DNA from: Hafnia psychrotolerans
GTDB lineage: Bacteria; Pseudomonadota; Gammaproteobacteria; Enterobacterales; Enterobacteriaceae
Direction: 5' to 3'
Assembly (NCBI RefSeq): GCF_014639435.1
Contig: NZ_BMFZ01000004.1
Coordinates: 62,001 to 126,000 of the forward strand
Length of the DNA stretch: 64,000 nt
The translations under genes were made by a program, and so were the position numbers. Below, piece after piece: positions 27,264-38,538 of the stretch. A model generated the notes under the pieces. That model saw nothing but the letters and a program-made list of their open reading frames with translations, did not search any database and had not been told where the DNA came from. The stretch's first letter is position 1; every line of letters starts with the position of its first letter.

Positions 27264-29593
27264 CAGACTCCACTAATACATATTAAAGGCCCTATTTCTT
27301 GCAGAGAACCCACCTTTGGTTTGTAATCGAAATTCACATAGCAGTCAGGACGGCCATCAATGGTCACTTTGAGTTTGCTATGTTCAACCAATTCATCGAA
27401 ATAAGTCATCCCATCATAGCCAACCATCGCTTTCAACCTACTATTGATTAGTGTTGCCAGACTGCCTAAAGGTATTGGGATATGGTGTTCATCAACCAGC
27501 CGTAATGTCGCGCCACGCGTTTGGTGTATAGGGAACTTGACTAAAACACCGGACTGTTCTTTAGGCGTTATGTCGACAGTGTCAGTCTCCAGAGAAACAT
27601 CCATTGGCACATCATTGGGATTGATTGAGAGATGATTGAGCTCATATGAGCGAAGGTCTCCAATAAAAAGCAGACCCTCTTTGTCGGTTTTTCCGACAGA
27701 ACGGTTCTCTTGAAAAACCTCGATCCCAGATAGGCCATTGGTATCTACCAAAGCAAAACTGTCTTGTATGGTATTAGTTGCAAAAACATGACCATCGATC
27801 TCAGTAATAGCGCCACGCAATGTTGTGCGTAACGATTGCCCTGAAGCACCTTGCTCGAATTGGGCTCCCATCAATCCGAAATGGGATTCATATTCAAGAC
27901 CTGCTGACTGCATAGATGAAGAGCCATTTTGTTCTGTTAAGTTCCAGCTCATATCCCCTTTTTGAACTGCGGAGTGATTTACCTGCAAACTTTGATTGCT
28001 ACTCCCTCCACTTATATTTGTGCTCATGCTAACCATCGTTTTTTGTCCCAATGGCATGGAAAACCCTAAAAACACGCCACTATTATTATGGTAATTAAAA
28101 TCATGCAACAATGTAATGTAGCCAAATGCACTTAAGAATGGCAAAGAAGTTGAATAGGTAGCTGATAACGTAGAGGTCTGAACGCGTTCTGATTCATAAT
28201 TATAATCATTGTAATAATTGACTAGTCGTTGCGCGTAAACTAGCCCAAGTGAGCCTTTTCCTGCTATGGGAAAACCCATATTTATACGTAATGTCGTTCC
28301 AGGGGTTCCTTCACCATAAGCCGCTGCCAAATCATAAAAACTTGAGTCAGCTTTCAATAGACTAAATCCGTAACTTAATTCATGTACATTACGGGAGAAG
28401 CTTAAACCGTATTGACTGCCATTTTTTTGCAACGACCCACCCACTGCAAGCGAAGCGGATAATACACCGAAATCGTCCACAAGCAGATGGGTGCCGAAAC
28501 CGCCCATTACGACTTTTTCACTTGCCTCAAGATGGCTTTCCATCGTTAGCCAAGAAGCGATGCCTCGACGGTAACTTGCTGAGGCAGCACCTCCGGCGTA
28601 ATCATTAGAGCGACTGGCATATTGTCGTCTCACAGAACCAACTTCAAAACTTAGAGATTCCAAATCTTTCTGCAACAGGGTGTTACTCGTGTAAAACCGT
28701 AAATTCTGGATATTCTTCCTTCCGCTGGCGTCCTTAATCACCATAGATACCTCTCCACCACCATCGGTGACCGGTAATTGATTAACCTCAAATGGCCCTG
28801 GCTCAGCCTGAGTGGACATTTGGTGAATTCCGTTGACATAAATATCCAGCGATGATGGAACGGCGACTTCACCACGGATCCCTGGTCGCGGATACGTCAC
28901 CAGATCGGGCCGCAATCCAAAGTTAGTGGTCATCTGCATGCCAATCATCCGTACTGGACGGGTCCACGCTAATCCACTATTTATATAGTCGCCAGTGTTC
29001 CAGGTTCGCATGGTTCCCAGATCTGAAATTTTATAGGTGCTATTAAGTCTTACTGTTTTATGTATATAGGCATTCTGAGTTTTTGTTGCATTATTACTTA
29101 ATACACCATGCTTATCGAAAAGACGCAACTCAGCTGAAATACTGTTGCTATTCTCTCCAGCGGAACGAGTAAACTCAGAATTATAGTTAAAGACTGCACC
29201 GGTATTGCTTTGAAACGGATTCTTTTTTGGTGGTAAGTTATGGGTATTCAACTGCTGTGGAATCTGACTTTCGACTGGCACAGTGATGAACAAGGCTTGT
29301 GCATTTTCGTCTAAATACCACGAACTACCTTCTATATTATCCAGTGATATTAATCCGTCATCTTCAATTTCGGGATTTTTTTTCGCCACTAATCCTGAGT
29401 CGGTAAATTGTGTTTTAGTAAAATAAAACAAACCATCTTTTTGGACAACTTCCTGAATATTATTATGGTCTTGCCCGTTGACAATGACATTAAGTAATAA
29501 ATCACCCATTGATTCCTTACTCAGTATTGTAGACGGGCAAAACAGTGCAATGATAAATACACTAAATATTGGATAGTTTTCCTGCCATAACAT
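27263..29593 (-). CDS. Outer-membrane usher of a Csu-like (archaic) chaperone-usher pilus
   Basis: A 776-residue FimD/PapC-family usher. I start it at the ATG giving MLWQENYPIF, whose A is shared with the chaperone's TGA stop; the frame is open nine codons earlier. A signal peptide spans about residues 1-26. Family marks: the plug-region YPRPGIRGEVAVPSSLDIYVNG, the motif GPFEVNQLPVTDGGGEVSMVIKDASGR, and many alternating beta-strands of the 24-strand barrel. The C-terminal domain ends with a Cys pair. It exports and assembles the SCPU pilins. Confidence 0.88.
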   Translation of the reverse strand: MLWQENYPIFSVFIIALFCPSTILSKESMGDLLLNVIVNGQDHNNIQEVVQKDGLFYFTKTQFTDSGLVAKKNPEIEDDGLISLDNIEGSSWYLDENAQALFITVPVESQIPQQLNTHNLPPKKNPFQSNTGAVFNYNSEFTRSAGENSNSISAELRLFDKHGVLSNNATKTQNAYIHKTVRLNSTYKISDLGTMRTWNTGDYINSGLAWTRPVRMIGMQMTTNFGLRPDLVTYPRPGIRGEVAVPSSLDIYVNGIHQMSTQAEPGPFEVNQLPVTDGGGEVSMVIKDASGRKNIQNLRFYTSNTLLQKDLESLSFEVGSVRRQYASRSNDYAGGAASASYRRGIASWLTMESHLEASEKVVMGGFGTHLLVDDFGVLSASLAVGGSLQKNGSQYGLSFSRNVHELSYGFSLLKADSSFYDLAAAYGEGTPGTTLRINMGFPIAGKGSLGLVYAQRLVNYYNDYNYESERVQTSTLSATYSTSLPFLSAFGYITLLHDFNYHNNSGVFLGFSMPLGQKTMVSMSTNISGGSSNQSLQVNHSAVQKGDMSWNLTEQNGSSSMQSAGLEYESHFGLMGAQFEQGASGQSLRTTLRGAITEIDGHVFATNTIQDSFALVDTNGLSGIEVFQENRSVGKTDKEGLLFIGDLRSYELNHLSINPNDVPMDVSLETDTVDITPKEQSGVLVKFPIHQTRGATLRLVDEHHIPIPLGSLATLINSRLKAMVGYDGMTYFDELVEHSKLKVTIDGRPDCYVNFDYKPKVGSLQEIGPLICISGV

Positions 29594-30318
29594 CAGTTTT
29601 CTGGGCCCAGACTTACCCATTGGTCCAATTCATTCTGAGGCCCTAAATTCACCACATGAATGCGAGAACCCATATTTAATAAATTACGTTTTTTTCTGAT
29701 GTCCCATCGGTGCTCATTACCCGCTAATATATACGGCATACTAGGACCGGTAAGTTGTAATACCTCACCTCCTTTTGTGGATGCGGTAATTTTCGACAGA
29801 ATACTATGAGAAGAACCGCGGTTGGCCGCCACCAATACCAGTTTATCGCCCTCACGCTCGATGCGAAACTGTACGTCGGATTTAGCTTCAACACTGTTTG
29901 AAGCAAACACAGGTACGCTGAAGCGTAAAGTAAGTTGAACTTTATTACCGACGTGATCGGGTATCTGATCAAATACGACACGATAAGATTGCTCATCATT
30001 TTCATCAACAGTGCGTAAGAGCAAACGCACAGTCTGAGACTTCCCTGGTCCAATAGTCGCGAATGTTGGGCTGATAATAAGATTAGAGGTTGGAAGAAAG
30101 GTATCGTCATTTCCTTTCTGTACCCAACGGTAACAACGTATCTGTACTAATGCAGAACTTTCGGAAGTATTCGTTAACTTAAAACTAGCAGAACGATGGT
30201 CTGATGATAAATTTTGACGAATGGGTACAATCGCCAATGCTTGCGCGTAAGCCTGGGAGACCATCGCCCACATGACTGCCAACATAATTGCGCGGACAAG
30301 AACCATTCTAATCAACAT
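29593..30318 (-). CDS. Periplasmic pilus chaperone, Csu-like
   Basis: A 241-residue two-Ig-domain chaperone. A signal peptide ends SQAYA. Key family features are the N-terminal strand (LAIVPIRQNLSSDHRSASFKLTN), the basic/aromatic QIRCYRWVQ segment, ATIGPGKSQTVRLLLR near the pilin-binding strand, and YRVVFDQIP, the signature-like F1-G1 region. Starts 14 bases after the major pilin stop and is coupled to the usher by a TGATG overlap. Confidence 0.87.
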   Translation of the reverse strand: MLIRMVLVRAIMLAVMWAMVSQAYAQALAIVPIRQNLSSDHRSASFKLTNTSESSALVQIRCYRWVQKGNDDTFLPTSNLIISPTFATIGPGKSQTVRLLLRTVDENDEQSYRVVFDQIPDHVGNKVQLTLRFSVPVFASNSVEAKSDVQFRIEREGDKLVLVAANRGSSHSILSKITASTKGGEVLQLTGPSMPYILAGNEHRWDIRKKRNLLNMGSRIHVVNLGPQNELDQWVSLGPEN

Positions 30319-30332
30319 TCAATGAGTCTTCA

Positions 30333-30845
30333 CTAGTAAGTCACTGTTACAGCGACAGTATCAGTATAATCCGTAGCAACCTGAGCGGAGAGTTGATTGG
30401 CTGCGATTTCACCATAAACAGTGACGTCTTGAACTTCGCCATTACCGGTGCCTGCCACTGTATCTGTACCCGATGTATCACCCCAAGAACTGGTGTGCGC
30501 GGCATCACTGTATAGCCCATAATTAAGTACAGATGACGTTGTGGCACTGGTCAAAACTCGTATAGCGGTAGTCGCACCCGTCCCCGTACCTGCGCCAAGA
30601 GCCAAAACATAAGGTGCAGCATTGGTGCAAGTGATAGATAGAGTTGCCGTAGTATCGACGACTGCGCTACCTGTATAGGCAGGGAAAGCAAGTGGAGTGG
30701 TGGCAATGGTGCATGCTGACTCCACTGAAGCTGTAACAGCAATATTTGCACTCTGTGTTCCTGCGGCAAAACAGGTGGTAGAAATGGACGCACCAAGAAT
30801 AACAATTGACAGAGCACTAACTTTGAAAGAAATTTTACTTAGCAT
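30333..30845 (-). CDS. Major pilin subunit, spore-coat-U (CsuA/B-like) domain
   Basis: A 170-residue exported pilin rich in Ala, Thr and Ser. Signal peptide ends CFA; the mature protein begins AGTQSANIAVTASVESAC. C45 and C73 form the SCPU disulfide, and the protein ends in the alternating strand YTDTVAVTVTY. First gene of the pilus operon; these pili form thin fibres for abiotic surface attachment and biofilm in Acinetobacter (Csu) and related species. The sequence composition is lower in GC than the core genes. Confidence 0.85.
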   Translation of the reverse strand: MLSKISFKVSALSIVILGASISTTCFAAGTQSANIAVTASVESACTIATTPLAFPAYTGSAVVDTTATLSITCTNAAPYVLALGAGTGTGATTAIRVLTSATTSSVLNYGLYSDAAHTSSWGDTSGTDTVAGTGNGEVQDVTVYGEIAANQLSAQVATDYTDTVAVTVTY

Positions 30846-31136
30846 TATAATTCCTTAAATAGAAAGAATGACGGTTTTATATTTTTAAAGGTAGATTTCA
30901 TAGTAACGATAAACCATTTTATCTTAAATATTACATTTAAAGCACTTCAATTTCGGACAAAACAACTGCACTGTTGGCCATATAATTACTTCGACGAGAA
31001 ATAGCATTAACAAAGAAAATACAAAGAAAACACAAAGATATATAGTGGTTTTTTTTAATAATCCTCATGAATAAGGTTTATTTATTAAGTTAAAAAAACA
31101 AATAAACTTAACAATGTCTTGCTATTATGGCTAAAA
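30846..31136. other. AT-rich promoter region of the pilus operon
   Basis: Very AT-rich. Should contain the pilus promoter (minus strand) and the end of the upstream regulator's transcript. Short palindromic A/T stretches around 31080-31115 (TTAAGTT / AACTTAA) could act as a weak terminator; no operator could be named. Confidence 0.4.
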
Positions 31137-32207
31137 CTAAAAATCACCTTTTGCTTCAATTTGGAGTTCTCTAAGCCAATATGGTATTGTTTGACCATTA
31201 AAAAGCGCTGAGTAAGAAGGATGTGGGAGAGGGAGTTGACCTGTGGTGACATCCATTCGATATTTATGTGGGGAAGTTATAATAAACTTTCTAAATACCC
31301 TTGCTAACTGTTGCCCGTCGTTTAACCCACCACGCCTGGCGATTTTATCGACAGGCAAATTACTGTCTACCAACTCCTGGCGTGCAAGCTCTAATCGCAT
31401 TAGCAATAAGAAAAGATAAGGTGGATACTCCACTTCCGTCTTAAAATGACGACGAAAATTCCTCTCACTCATTGATAGAAAAGATGCTGAATTTTCCATA
31501 GTGATATTTTCATCAATGTGTTTAATCCACCATAAAATTATACGATGCGATATCGAATTAGGTCGAATGTCGATAGGGGGTACATCAGTAACGAGCATCA
31601 AGTTAGAACATTTTTTTGGACAAGGAATATGATGATGATTCTTGGGATAGGCGGCTTTTAACAACACATTAGCCAAGTCCAGCAAATTGACATTTTCACT
31701 CGTCGTTATAATATTCCCATCGATTTTTAAGGCGCTTAATGGATCGACACGTAATAGGGGGTATTCTTTTGCCAGTGATGCAGCGGCTGCTGTATGCGTC
31801 GTTACACTTCGGCGATTCAACAGACCTGCTTTTGCAAGCGTTAGTGTGCCTGAACCAAGCGCAACAATTTGCTTAGCTCTGGGGCATGCAGCCCGTAACC
31901 AATCTGATACTAATTCAGTGTTTTTATCATCTGTTTTTTTACTGTGCGTGATAATAAGTATGTCAGACTGAAAAACTTCCCGAGACTTAATCCTTTGACT
32001 ATCCATAAAAATTAGGCTGGACGATGGGGAAAATATAATCCCTCCGCATAAAGAATAAATCTGAAGCGGGCTAGATGTACTTTTACAGTCTTTTAAATTC
32101 ATAGGTTCTATGAGCGGCGTGATCAATTCTAGTAATCTGATAACCTCTCCCAGACAGCAACCTGACGAGATGAAGACTGTAATTTTTTTAATGTTCATAT
32201 TCTCCAT
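31137..32207 (-). CDS. GlxA-family AraC transcriptional regulator
   Basis: A 356-residue protein with a DJ-1/PfpI (class I glutamine amidotransferase-like) domain over about residues 8-195 and an AraC HTH pair over ~230-330. The amidotransferase-like part has the elbow region IVALGSGTLTLAKAGLLNRRSVTTH, with Gly-Ser where active enzymes carry Cys, so a sensor rather than an enzyme. The HTH shows LSMSERNFRRHFKTE and VDKIARRGGLNDGQQLARVFRKF. Upstream of and codirectional with the pilus operon, so a local regulator is plausible but unproven. Low GC, like the pilus genes. Confidence 0.82.
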   Translation of the reverse strand: MENMNIKKITVFISSGCCLGEVIRLLELITPLIEPMNLKDCKSTSSPLQIYSLCGGIIFSPSSSLIFMDSQRIKSREVFQSDILIITHSKKTDDKNTELVSDWLRAACPRAKQIVALGSGTLTLAKAGLLNRRSVTTHTAAAASLAKEYPLLRVDPLSALKIDGNIITTSENVNLLDLANVLLKAAYPKNHHHIPCPKKCSNLMLVTDVPPIDIRPNSISHRIILWWIKHIDENITMENSASFLSMSERNFRRHFKTEVEYPPYLFLLLMRLELARQELVDSNLPVDKIARRGGLNDGQQLARVFRKFIITSPHKYRMDVTTGQLPLPHPSYSALFNGQTIPYWLRELQIEAKGDF

Positions 32208-32511
32208 TTTATCAAAGTTAGTATAAACGTTTTTTCTTCACTCGCACGGGTATAACTATTACCTTACAACTTCCATACACTACAGTGTTCTATTGTGAGC
32301 AATACCCATACACAAATATGTTTATAATATCAAACCTGTCTTTTCTGTTTTTTAATTTTAAATATACGGTTACAACCTGGTAACTAAAATAACCGATAAG
32401 ACGATATTCCGATAATGCACGGTTATAAATAAATGACATAGAGAAAATTGTGTTTAGACATAGAAATATAAACCGTTAACCGATTTTAGAGGAGTTCAAA
32501 TTAGCTGCACA
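32208..32511. other. AT-rich intergenic region upstream of the GlxA-type regulator
   Basis: About 300 AT-rich bases with no recognisable gene or repeat; presumably the regulator's promoter. Confidence 0.4.
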
Positions 32512-32757
32512 TTAGGACGTAATAGCTTCAATTTCGGCCAAAGGTAGATATCCCCCTAAAGAAATTTCCAGGCATGACGATAACAATGCATTTTTTAAAT
32601 GTCTCTTGGTTCCTGGTCCCACCGGCTTACTGAATAGCGCGAATTTAGAGGTGCAATTCCCTGGAAAATGAAGCCCCACTTCATTGCCCGGATGACTCTT
32701 GCGGGAAATGGAACACGGCTTATCACTGACGTTTGGTCGGCACCTTACGCGGTGCAA
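32512..32757 (-). CDS. Short unrecognised open frame next to an IS903 fragment
   Basis: An 81-codon frame (MHRVRCRPNVSDKPCS... ending EIEAITS) with no signal peptide, no known motif and no good ribosome site. It directly abuts the IS903-type fragment, so it may be debris of a gene cut by that event. Little confidence that it is expressed. Confidence 0.2.
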   Translation of the reverse strand: MHRVRCRPNVSDKPCSISRKSHPGNEVGLHFPGNCTSKFALFSKPVGPGTKRHLKNALLSSCLEISLGGYLPLAEIEAITS

Positions 32758-32766
32758 CTATGATGC

Positions 32767-32902
32767 GCAGGTCGGAGAGGCTATAGCTATGATCCGTACT
32801 TTAAACAAATGACACGGGCAGGCATGCCAGAAAGTGTACGGATTGTCTGAGAAAGTGGCTGACAGGGGATCTTTTATCTCAATCGATTGATTCAACAAAG
32901 CC
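32767..32902 (+). mobile_element. IS903-like (IS5 family) 3' end remnant
   Basis: The plus strand encodes QVGEAIAMIRTLNK and then, after a one-base deletion, MTRAGMPESVRIV and a stop, which is the C-terminus of IS903-type transposases. It ends in GATTGATTCAACAAAGCC, which differs at one base from the 18-base IS903 terminal repeat (GATTTATTCAACAAAGCC). Only the last ~136 bases of the element remain, so it is inactive. Confidence 0.8.
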
Positions 32903-33035
32903 GCAGCAAAGGTGAAAGATGCGCAGTTAGTACTTTACGACCAAGGGGAACAGGCTTTTGCTTCTTTACTCCCAGAAGTGGGTGGCTGTACCGCGGTAGC
33001 CACCCTATCTGATGTTATAAACGCCGCTCAAAAAT

Positions 33036-34979
33036 CTAGAATGAAGTCCATTCTTCATTCACCGTATTATTTCTTGTGGGAGAGACCAATGACTTTCTCG
33101 TTTTTGTCGCGGTTAAAAGGCCATCAAAGTTCCGCTCATTTGTGTGAGGGATTTTGACCTTAAATATGGCGACCATGTCGCCCAGCTTTTTCGCCTGTTG
33201 TTCCAGAGAAATCGCTGCAGCAGAGGATTCCTGAACCAGTGTGGCATTTTGTTGCGTGGTGGAATCCATCTCTGTTACGGCTTTACCTATCTGTTCAATT
33301 CCCTGGCTCTGTTCGATTGACGACGTCGATATTTCATCGATGAGCTGACTAACGTGGATCACTGACTGCACAATGTCCTCCATGCTTGCACCTGCACGAC
33401 TGACCAACTCGGTGCCAGTACTAATGCGGGTAACTGAGTCATTAATCAACGACTCAATTTCTTTGGCCGCATTAGCGCTTCGCTGTGCCAGCGTTCTGAC
33501 CTCACCGGCCACGACGGCAAAGCCCCTACCTTGTTCCCCTGCTCGCGCAGCTTCGACTGCGGCATTGAGAGCCAGGATGTTCGTCTGAAAGGCGATACTG
33601 TTGATCACGCTGATAATATCAGTGATTTTCTTTGAACTGTCGCCGATACCGTTCATGGTGAGTACCACTTGATTGACAATTTCACCGCCTTTTCGCGCAT
33701 CATGGGTTGCGCTGGCAGCCAATTTACTCGCCTGGAGCGCATTATCCGCATTCAGCCTGACGGTGGAGGTCAGCTCTTCCATACTTGCCGCCGTTTCTAC
33801 CACGGCAGCAGACTGCTGCTCCGTTCTGGACGCAAGATCCATATTACCGGCCGCGATCTGCGAAGAAGCACTCGCCAGGTGACTGACGCTCTCCCGTATA
33901 CCCGTGATCATGTCGCACAATCTGGCGTTCATTGCACCCATGGTCTGCGTCAGTTTGCCCAGTTCATCAGTCGAATACGATGAAACCTCTGAGGTAAGAT
34001 CCCCGCTGGTGATACGTTCCGCCAGTGCCAGATTTTCGCTGATAGGGCGCGTTATCTGCCGGGTGATGCCGCCTGCTGCCAGTAATCCGGCGATGACGGC
34101 GACGACCGAAAGCACGGAAATGAGCGTTATGGTATCCGTGATGACCTGATCATTGTTATGCTCCTGCGCTTTAATGAGAGCCACTGTTGCACTGTTCAGT
34201 GAATCGGCACCTTTCACCATGCTATCGGCAGCCCTTTGCGCTTCAGGCGCGGCAGAATAGTAAGCTTCTACGTTCATCTTCAGCTTTTGAATATAGGCCA
34301 ACGCGGAAACAACCTGGGCTTTTTCTGCGTCAGGAAGTTGCGGGATGCTGGCGGAATAAAGCGAGTCTGCATCTTTGTAGGCCTTATCGAAATCCGTCAA
34401 GGTGTCATCGGTAGGTTTAGCGATGAGTGGACCCACGGTGTCGTGAAGCCTATCGAGGCCAATCGCAATCGCAAACAGCTTTTCGCGCACACCGTTATCA
34501 ACAGCGCTATCCCGCATTGTTTTTTGCAGACCAACAAAGAAATGTTGACCATCGTCTGCGTTTATTGTGTTGGCCAGCGCATTGCTGTGAAGACTTTTTT
34601 CGTAATACACATCCCGTAACTGCTGAAAGCTATCTATTGTTTCAGCCAGCGTTTCAAATTTATTTTTAGTATCACCTTTCCAGTCAGTGCTGCTTTGTTG
34701 TTGTACGATCACCTGCATATTGTCGATATTTTCGCCATTCGCTTTCATCGCCTGCTCATCCCCATTAATCATATAGGTCAGTCGATTTCTTTTTGCAGTC
34801 TCCAGTAAGCGACCTATTTGATTAGATATTTCTGTCTTGGCCGCATTGTCCTTAATTGCCTTTAACGAGTAAATACTGTAAGCCGACATCGCCGTGGTAA
34901 TTACAATCAATGTTATAAACCCAGAGAATAACTTCTTACCTATTGATAAGTTACTGAATGATAACTTCCCGAAAATCAT
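33036..34979 (-). CDS. Methyl-accepting chemotaxis protein with large periplasmic sensor
   Basis: A 647-residue chemoreceptor. TM1 is about residues 16-37, TM2 279-303, HAMP ~302-354, and the cytoplasmic hairpin tip ([24 protein letters not shown]..., ~460-502) that binds CheA/CheW is intact, as are flanking methylation helices. The periplasmic part is ~240 residues, all-helical, larger than the ~150-residue Tar/Tsr four-helix bundle and close in size to helical bimodular (HBM) sensors. The C-terminus is a linker ending NEEWTSF, which has the W-x-x-F spacing of the NWETF pentapeptide that tethers CheR/CheB. A sigma-28 promoter lies upstream. Bracketed by IS903-type relics in the ygiN-parE island. 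Ligand unknown. Confidence 0.93.
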   Translation of the reverse strand: MIFGKLSFSNLSIGKKLFSGFITLIVITTAMSAYSIYSLKAIKDNAAKTEISNQIGRLLETAKRNRLTYMINGDEQAMKANGENIDNMQVIVQQQSSTDWKGDTKNKFETLAETIDSFQQLRDVYYEKSLHSNALANTINADDGQHFFVGLQKTMRDSAVDNGVREKLFAIAIGLDRLHDTVGPLIAKPTDDTLTDFDKAYKDADSLYSASIPQLPDAEKAQVVSALAYIQKLKMNVEAYYSAAPEAQRAADSMVKGADSLNSATVALIKAQEHNNDQVITDTITLISVLSVVAVIAGLLAAGGITRQITRPISENLALAERITSGDLTSEVSSYSTDELGKLTQTMGAMNARLCDMITGIRESVSHLASASSQIAAGNMDLASRTEQQSAAVVETAASMEELTSTVRLNADNALQASKLAASATHDARKGGEIVNQVVLTMNGIGDSSKKITDIISVINSIAFQTNILALNAAVEAARAGEQGRGFAVVAGEVRTLAQRSANAAKEIESLINDSVTRISTGTELVSRAGASMEDIVQSVIHVSQLIDEISTSSIEQSQGIEQIGKAVTEMDSTTQQNATLVQESSAAAISLEQQAKKLGDMVAIFKVKIPHTNERNFDGLLTATKTRKSLVSPTRNNTVNEEWTSF

Positions 34980-35063
34980 ATAAAATCCTTTGTTAACATA
35001 TTAGTATGTTTTTGTAATATGCTTTCGCATTCCAAGAGTATTGTCTTTTTCTAGCTGGAATAT

Positions 35064-35090
35064 TTATCGGCGGATAAAAAATTTACCTTA
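35064..35090 (-). promoter_or_regulatory. Sigma-28 (FliA) promoter of the chemoreceptor gene
   Basis: On the minus strand TAAGGTAA-N11-GCCGATAA: the -10 element is a perfect match to the flagellar sigma-28 consensus (GCCGATAA), the spacer is exactly 11, and the -35 element matches five of eight (TAAAGTTT). It lies about 85 bases before the start codon, so the receptor should be coexpressed with late flagellar genes. The surrounding 34980-35400 stretch is AT-rich and otherwise empty. Confidence 0.8.
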
Positions 35091-35400
35091 ATACTTAATT
35101 AATGGAATCCCTAAAAAATAATTAACCAATTGATTATTATCATATTATTTTTCAAATCAAAGAATAATTGGGGTCCCCTTCAATTTCATGCATAAATTTT
35201 ATCATCGGCAGTAGCAGGCGGACATTCACGTCAGCATCCATAGCGGAGGTTCGTGTTTTAGTCTAATTTTATTTATCCGATAGTTACACTGAAAGCCGCT
35301 GCCAGAAAGACATTAATAAATCAAAAATATTTAGTTTTAATACGATGCAGATCATTGGTTGAGAGAAAATAAATTTAAAGAAGTTAATCACATTGAAATA

Positions 35401-35822
35401 AGCTTGGTTGAATAAATCGGATTGAGTAAAAGATCCCCTGTCAGCCATTTCCTCAAACAATCCGTACACTTTCGGGCACGCACGCCCGGATCATGGCCAT
35501 AGCCTCTCCAGGCTGCACATCATCGCTACGCAACGTCAGGCGAAATACTACGCGTTTGAGCATCAGTACGGTGGAAATAGCCAGCTTAGAATACTGTTGA
35601 GGACGTCCAAGCGAAGAGGCTTTTGACTTCGTCATATCAGGCCTGAATGGCCGGGTCATCAAGCCAGAAGTCAGCGAGCCCCGATTGATAAGTGCTTTTG
35701 TTATAGGCTGTCCAGTTGTTGATTTTGAATTTTTGTTTTGCCACGGGACACCGAGATATCGTCAGGATAGGTGATGCTCTGATCCTGATTACGGCCAAAA
35801 ACTCGATTTATTCAACAAAGCC
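35401..35822 (-). mobile_element. Internally deleted IS903-like element
   Basis: Bounded by inverted repeats GATTTATTCAACAAAGCC (35805-35822, perfect IS903 end) and AGCTTGGTTGAATAAATC (35401-35418, two mismatches). On the minus strand a GTG at 35744 opens the transposase N-terminus (MAKQKFKINNWTAYNK... LDDPAIQA), which stops after 35 codons; a further segment (SLGRPQQYSKLAISTVLMLKR) and the C-terminus (EAMAMIRA ... VPESVRIV) follow. The central catalytic part is gone, giving a 422-base non-autonomous derivative. No matching nine-base target duplication flanks it. Confidence 0.85.
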
Positions 35823-35960
35823 GGATTTAGGCTGAGGAAAGTAAGCGATAATGTCGCCACAGTTCATGTATCCCTACGTGAACTGTGGCTAATTTATAAA
35901 CTTTTGCTTAATTTTTATGGTTTTCTGATTTGATCTTATAGATGCTTCTAAAAAACGACA

Positions 35961-37943
<1,983 letters not shown>

Positions 37944-37956
37944 TCACCCTGAGGAT

Positions 37957-38538
37957 TCAGTCCGATGCCAGCCCCAGGAAATCAATAATCGGCGAAAAAT
38001 AGCGTTCGAAGCCGACAAAAGTATGATTTCCCTCAGGTTCAACCGTCTGCCGGCAGGTGGTGTAATACGCCACGGCCTGACGGTAATCGAGGATTTCATC
38101 GCCCGTTTGCTGAAGTAACCACAGTAAATCTGGTGACTCCAGCGGCTCGACCTGCATGACTTTCAGGTCGTAAACGTGGCGTGACTCTAACACATATTGC
38201 TGCCCGGTGTAGGGGTTCTCATTCTGCCCGAGGTAGTCGATAAGAAGCTCAAAAGGCCGCACCGCAGGATTGACGACTACCGCCGGCACAGTAAAGCATT
38301 GGGACAGCCAGGTAGCGTAATAGCCGCCCAGCGAAGAGCCAACAATGCCCAGTTTTCGCCCGGATTTTTGCATCACCAGGGATTCAAGTTGCTCCGCGGC
38401 ATCGGCAGGAAAAGGCGGCAACTGTGGCACCACCATTTCTATCTGCGGATGGTTTTCTGCCAACCAGTTTTTCAGCAACGTGGCCTTGGCAGACTCCGGT
38501 GAGCTATTGAACCCGTGCAGGTAGAGTAAAGTGCTCAT
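37957..38538 (-). CDS. yqiA: Esterase YqiA
   Basis: A 193-residue alpha/beta hydrolase (UPF0227). The nucleophile elbow is GSSLG with S69; the HGF oxyanion motif is at residues 8-10 and the catalytic His lies in EGNHTF near the C-terminus. Active on short-chain acyl esters in E. coli. Its ATG overlaps the cpdA stop (ATGA). Confidence 0.94.
   Translation of the reverse strand: MSTLLYLHGFNSSPESAKATLLKNWLAENHPQIEMVVPQLPPFPADAAEQLESLVMQKSGRKLGIVGSSLGGYYATWLSQCFTVPAVVVNPAVRPFELLIDYLGQNENPYTGQQYVLESRHVYDLKVMQVEPLESPDLLWLLQQTGDEILDYRQAVAYYTTCRQTVEPEGNHTFVGFERYFSPIIDFLGLASD

Noticed and set aside
32912-33157. 81-codon plus-strand frame over the mcp 3' end
   Set aside because: Overlaps the end of the chemoreceptor gene on the opposite strand. 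Its first part (LVLYDQGEQAF) vaguely recalls a hydrolase tail, but nothing firm.
35391-35831. Target-site duplication around the deleted IS903-like element
   Set aside because: The nine bases on either side do not match, so no duplication is claimed.
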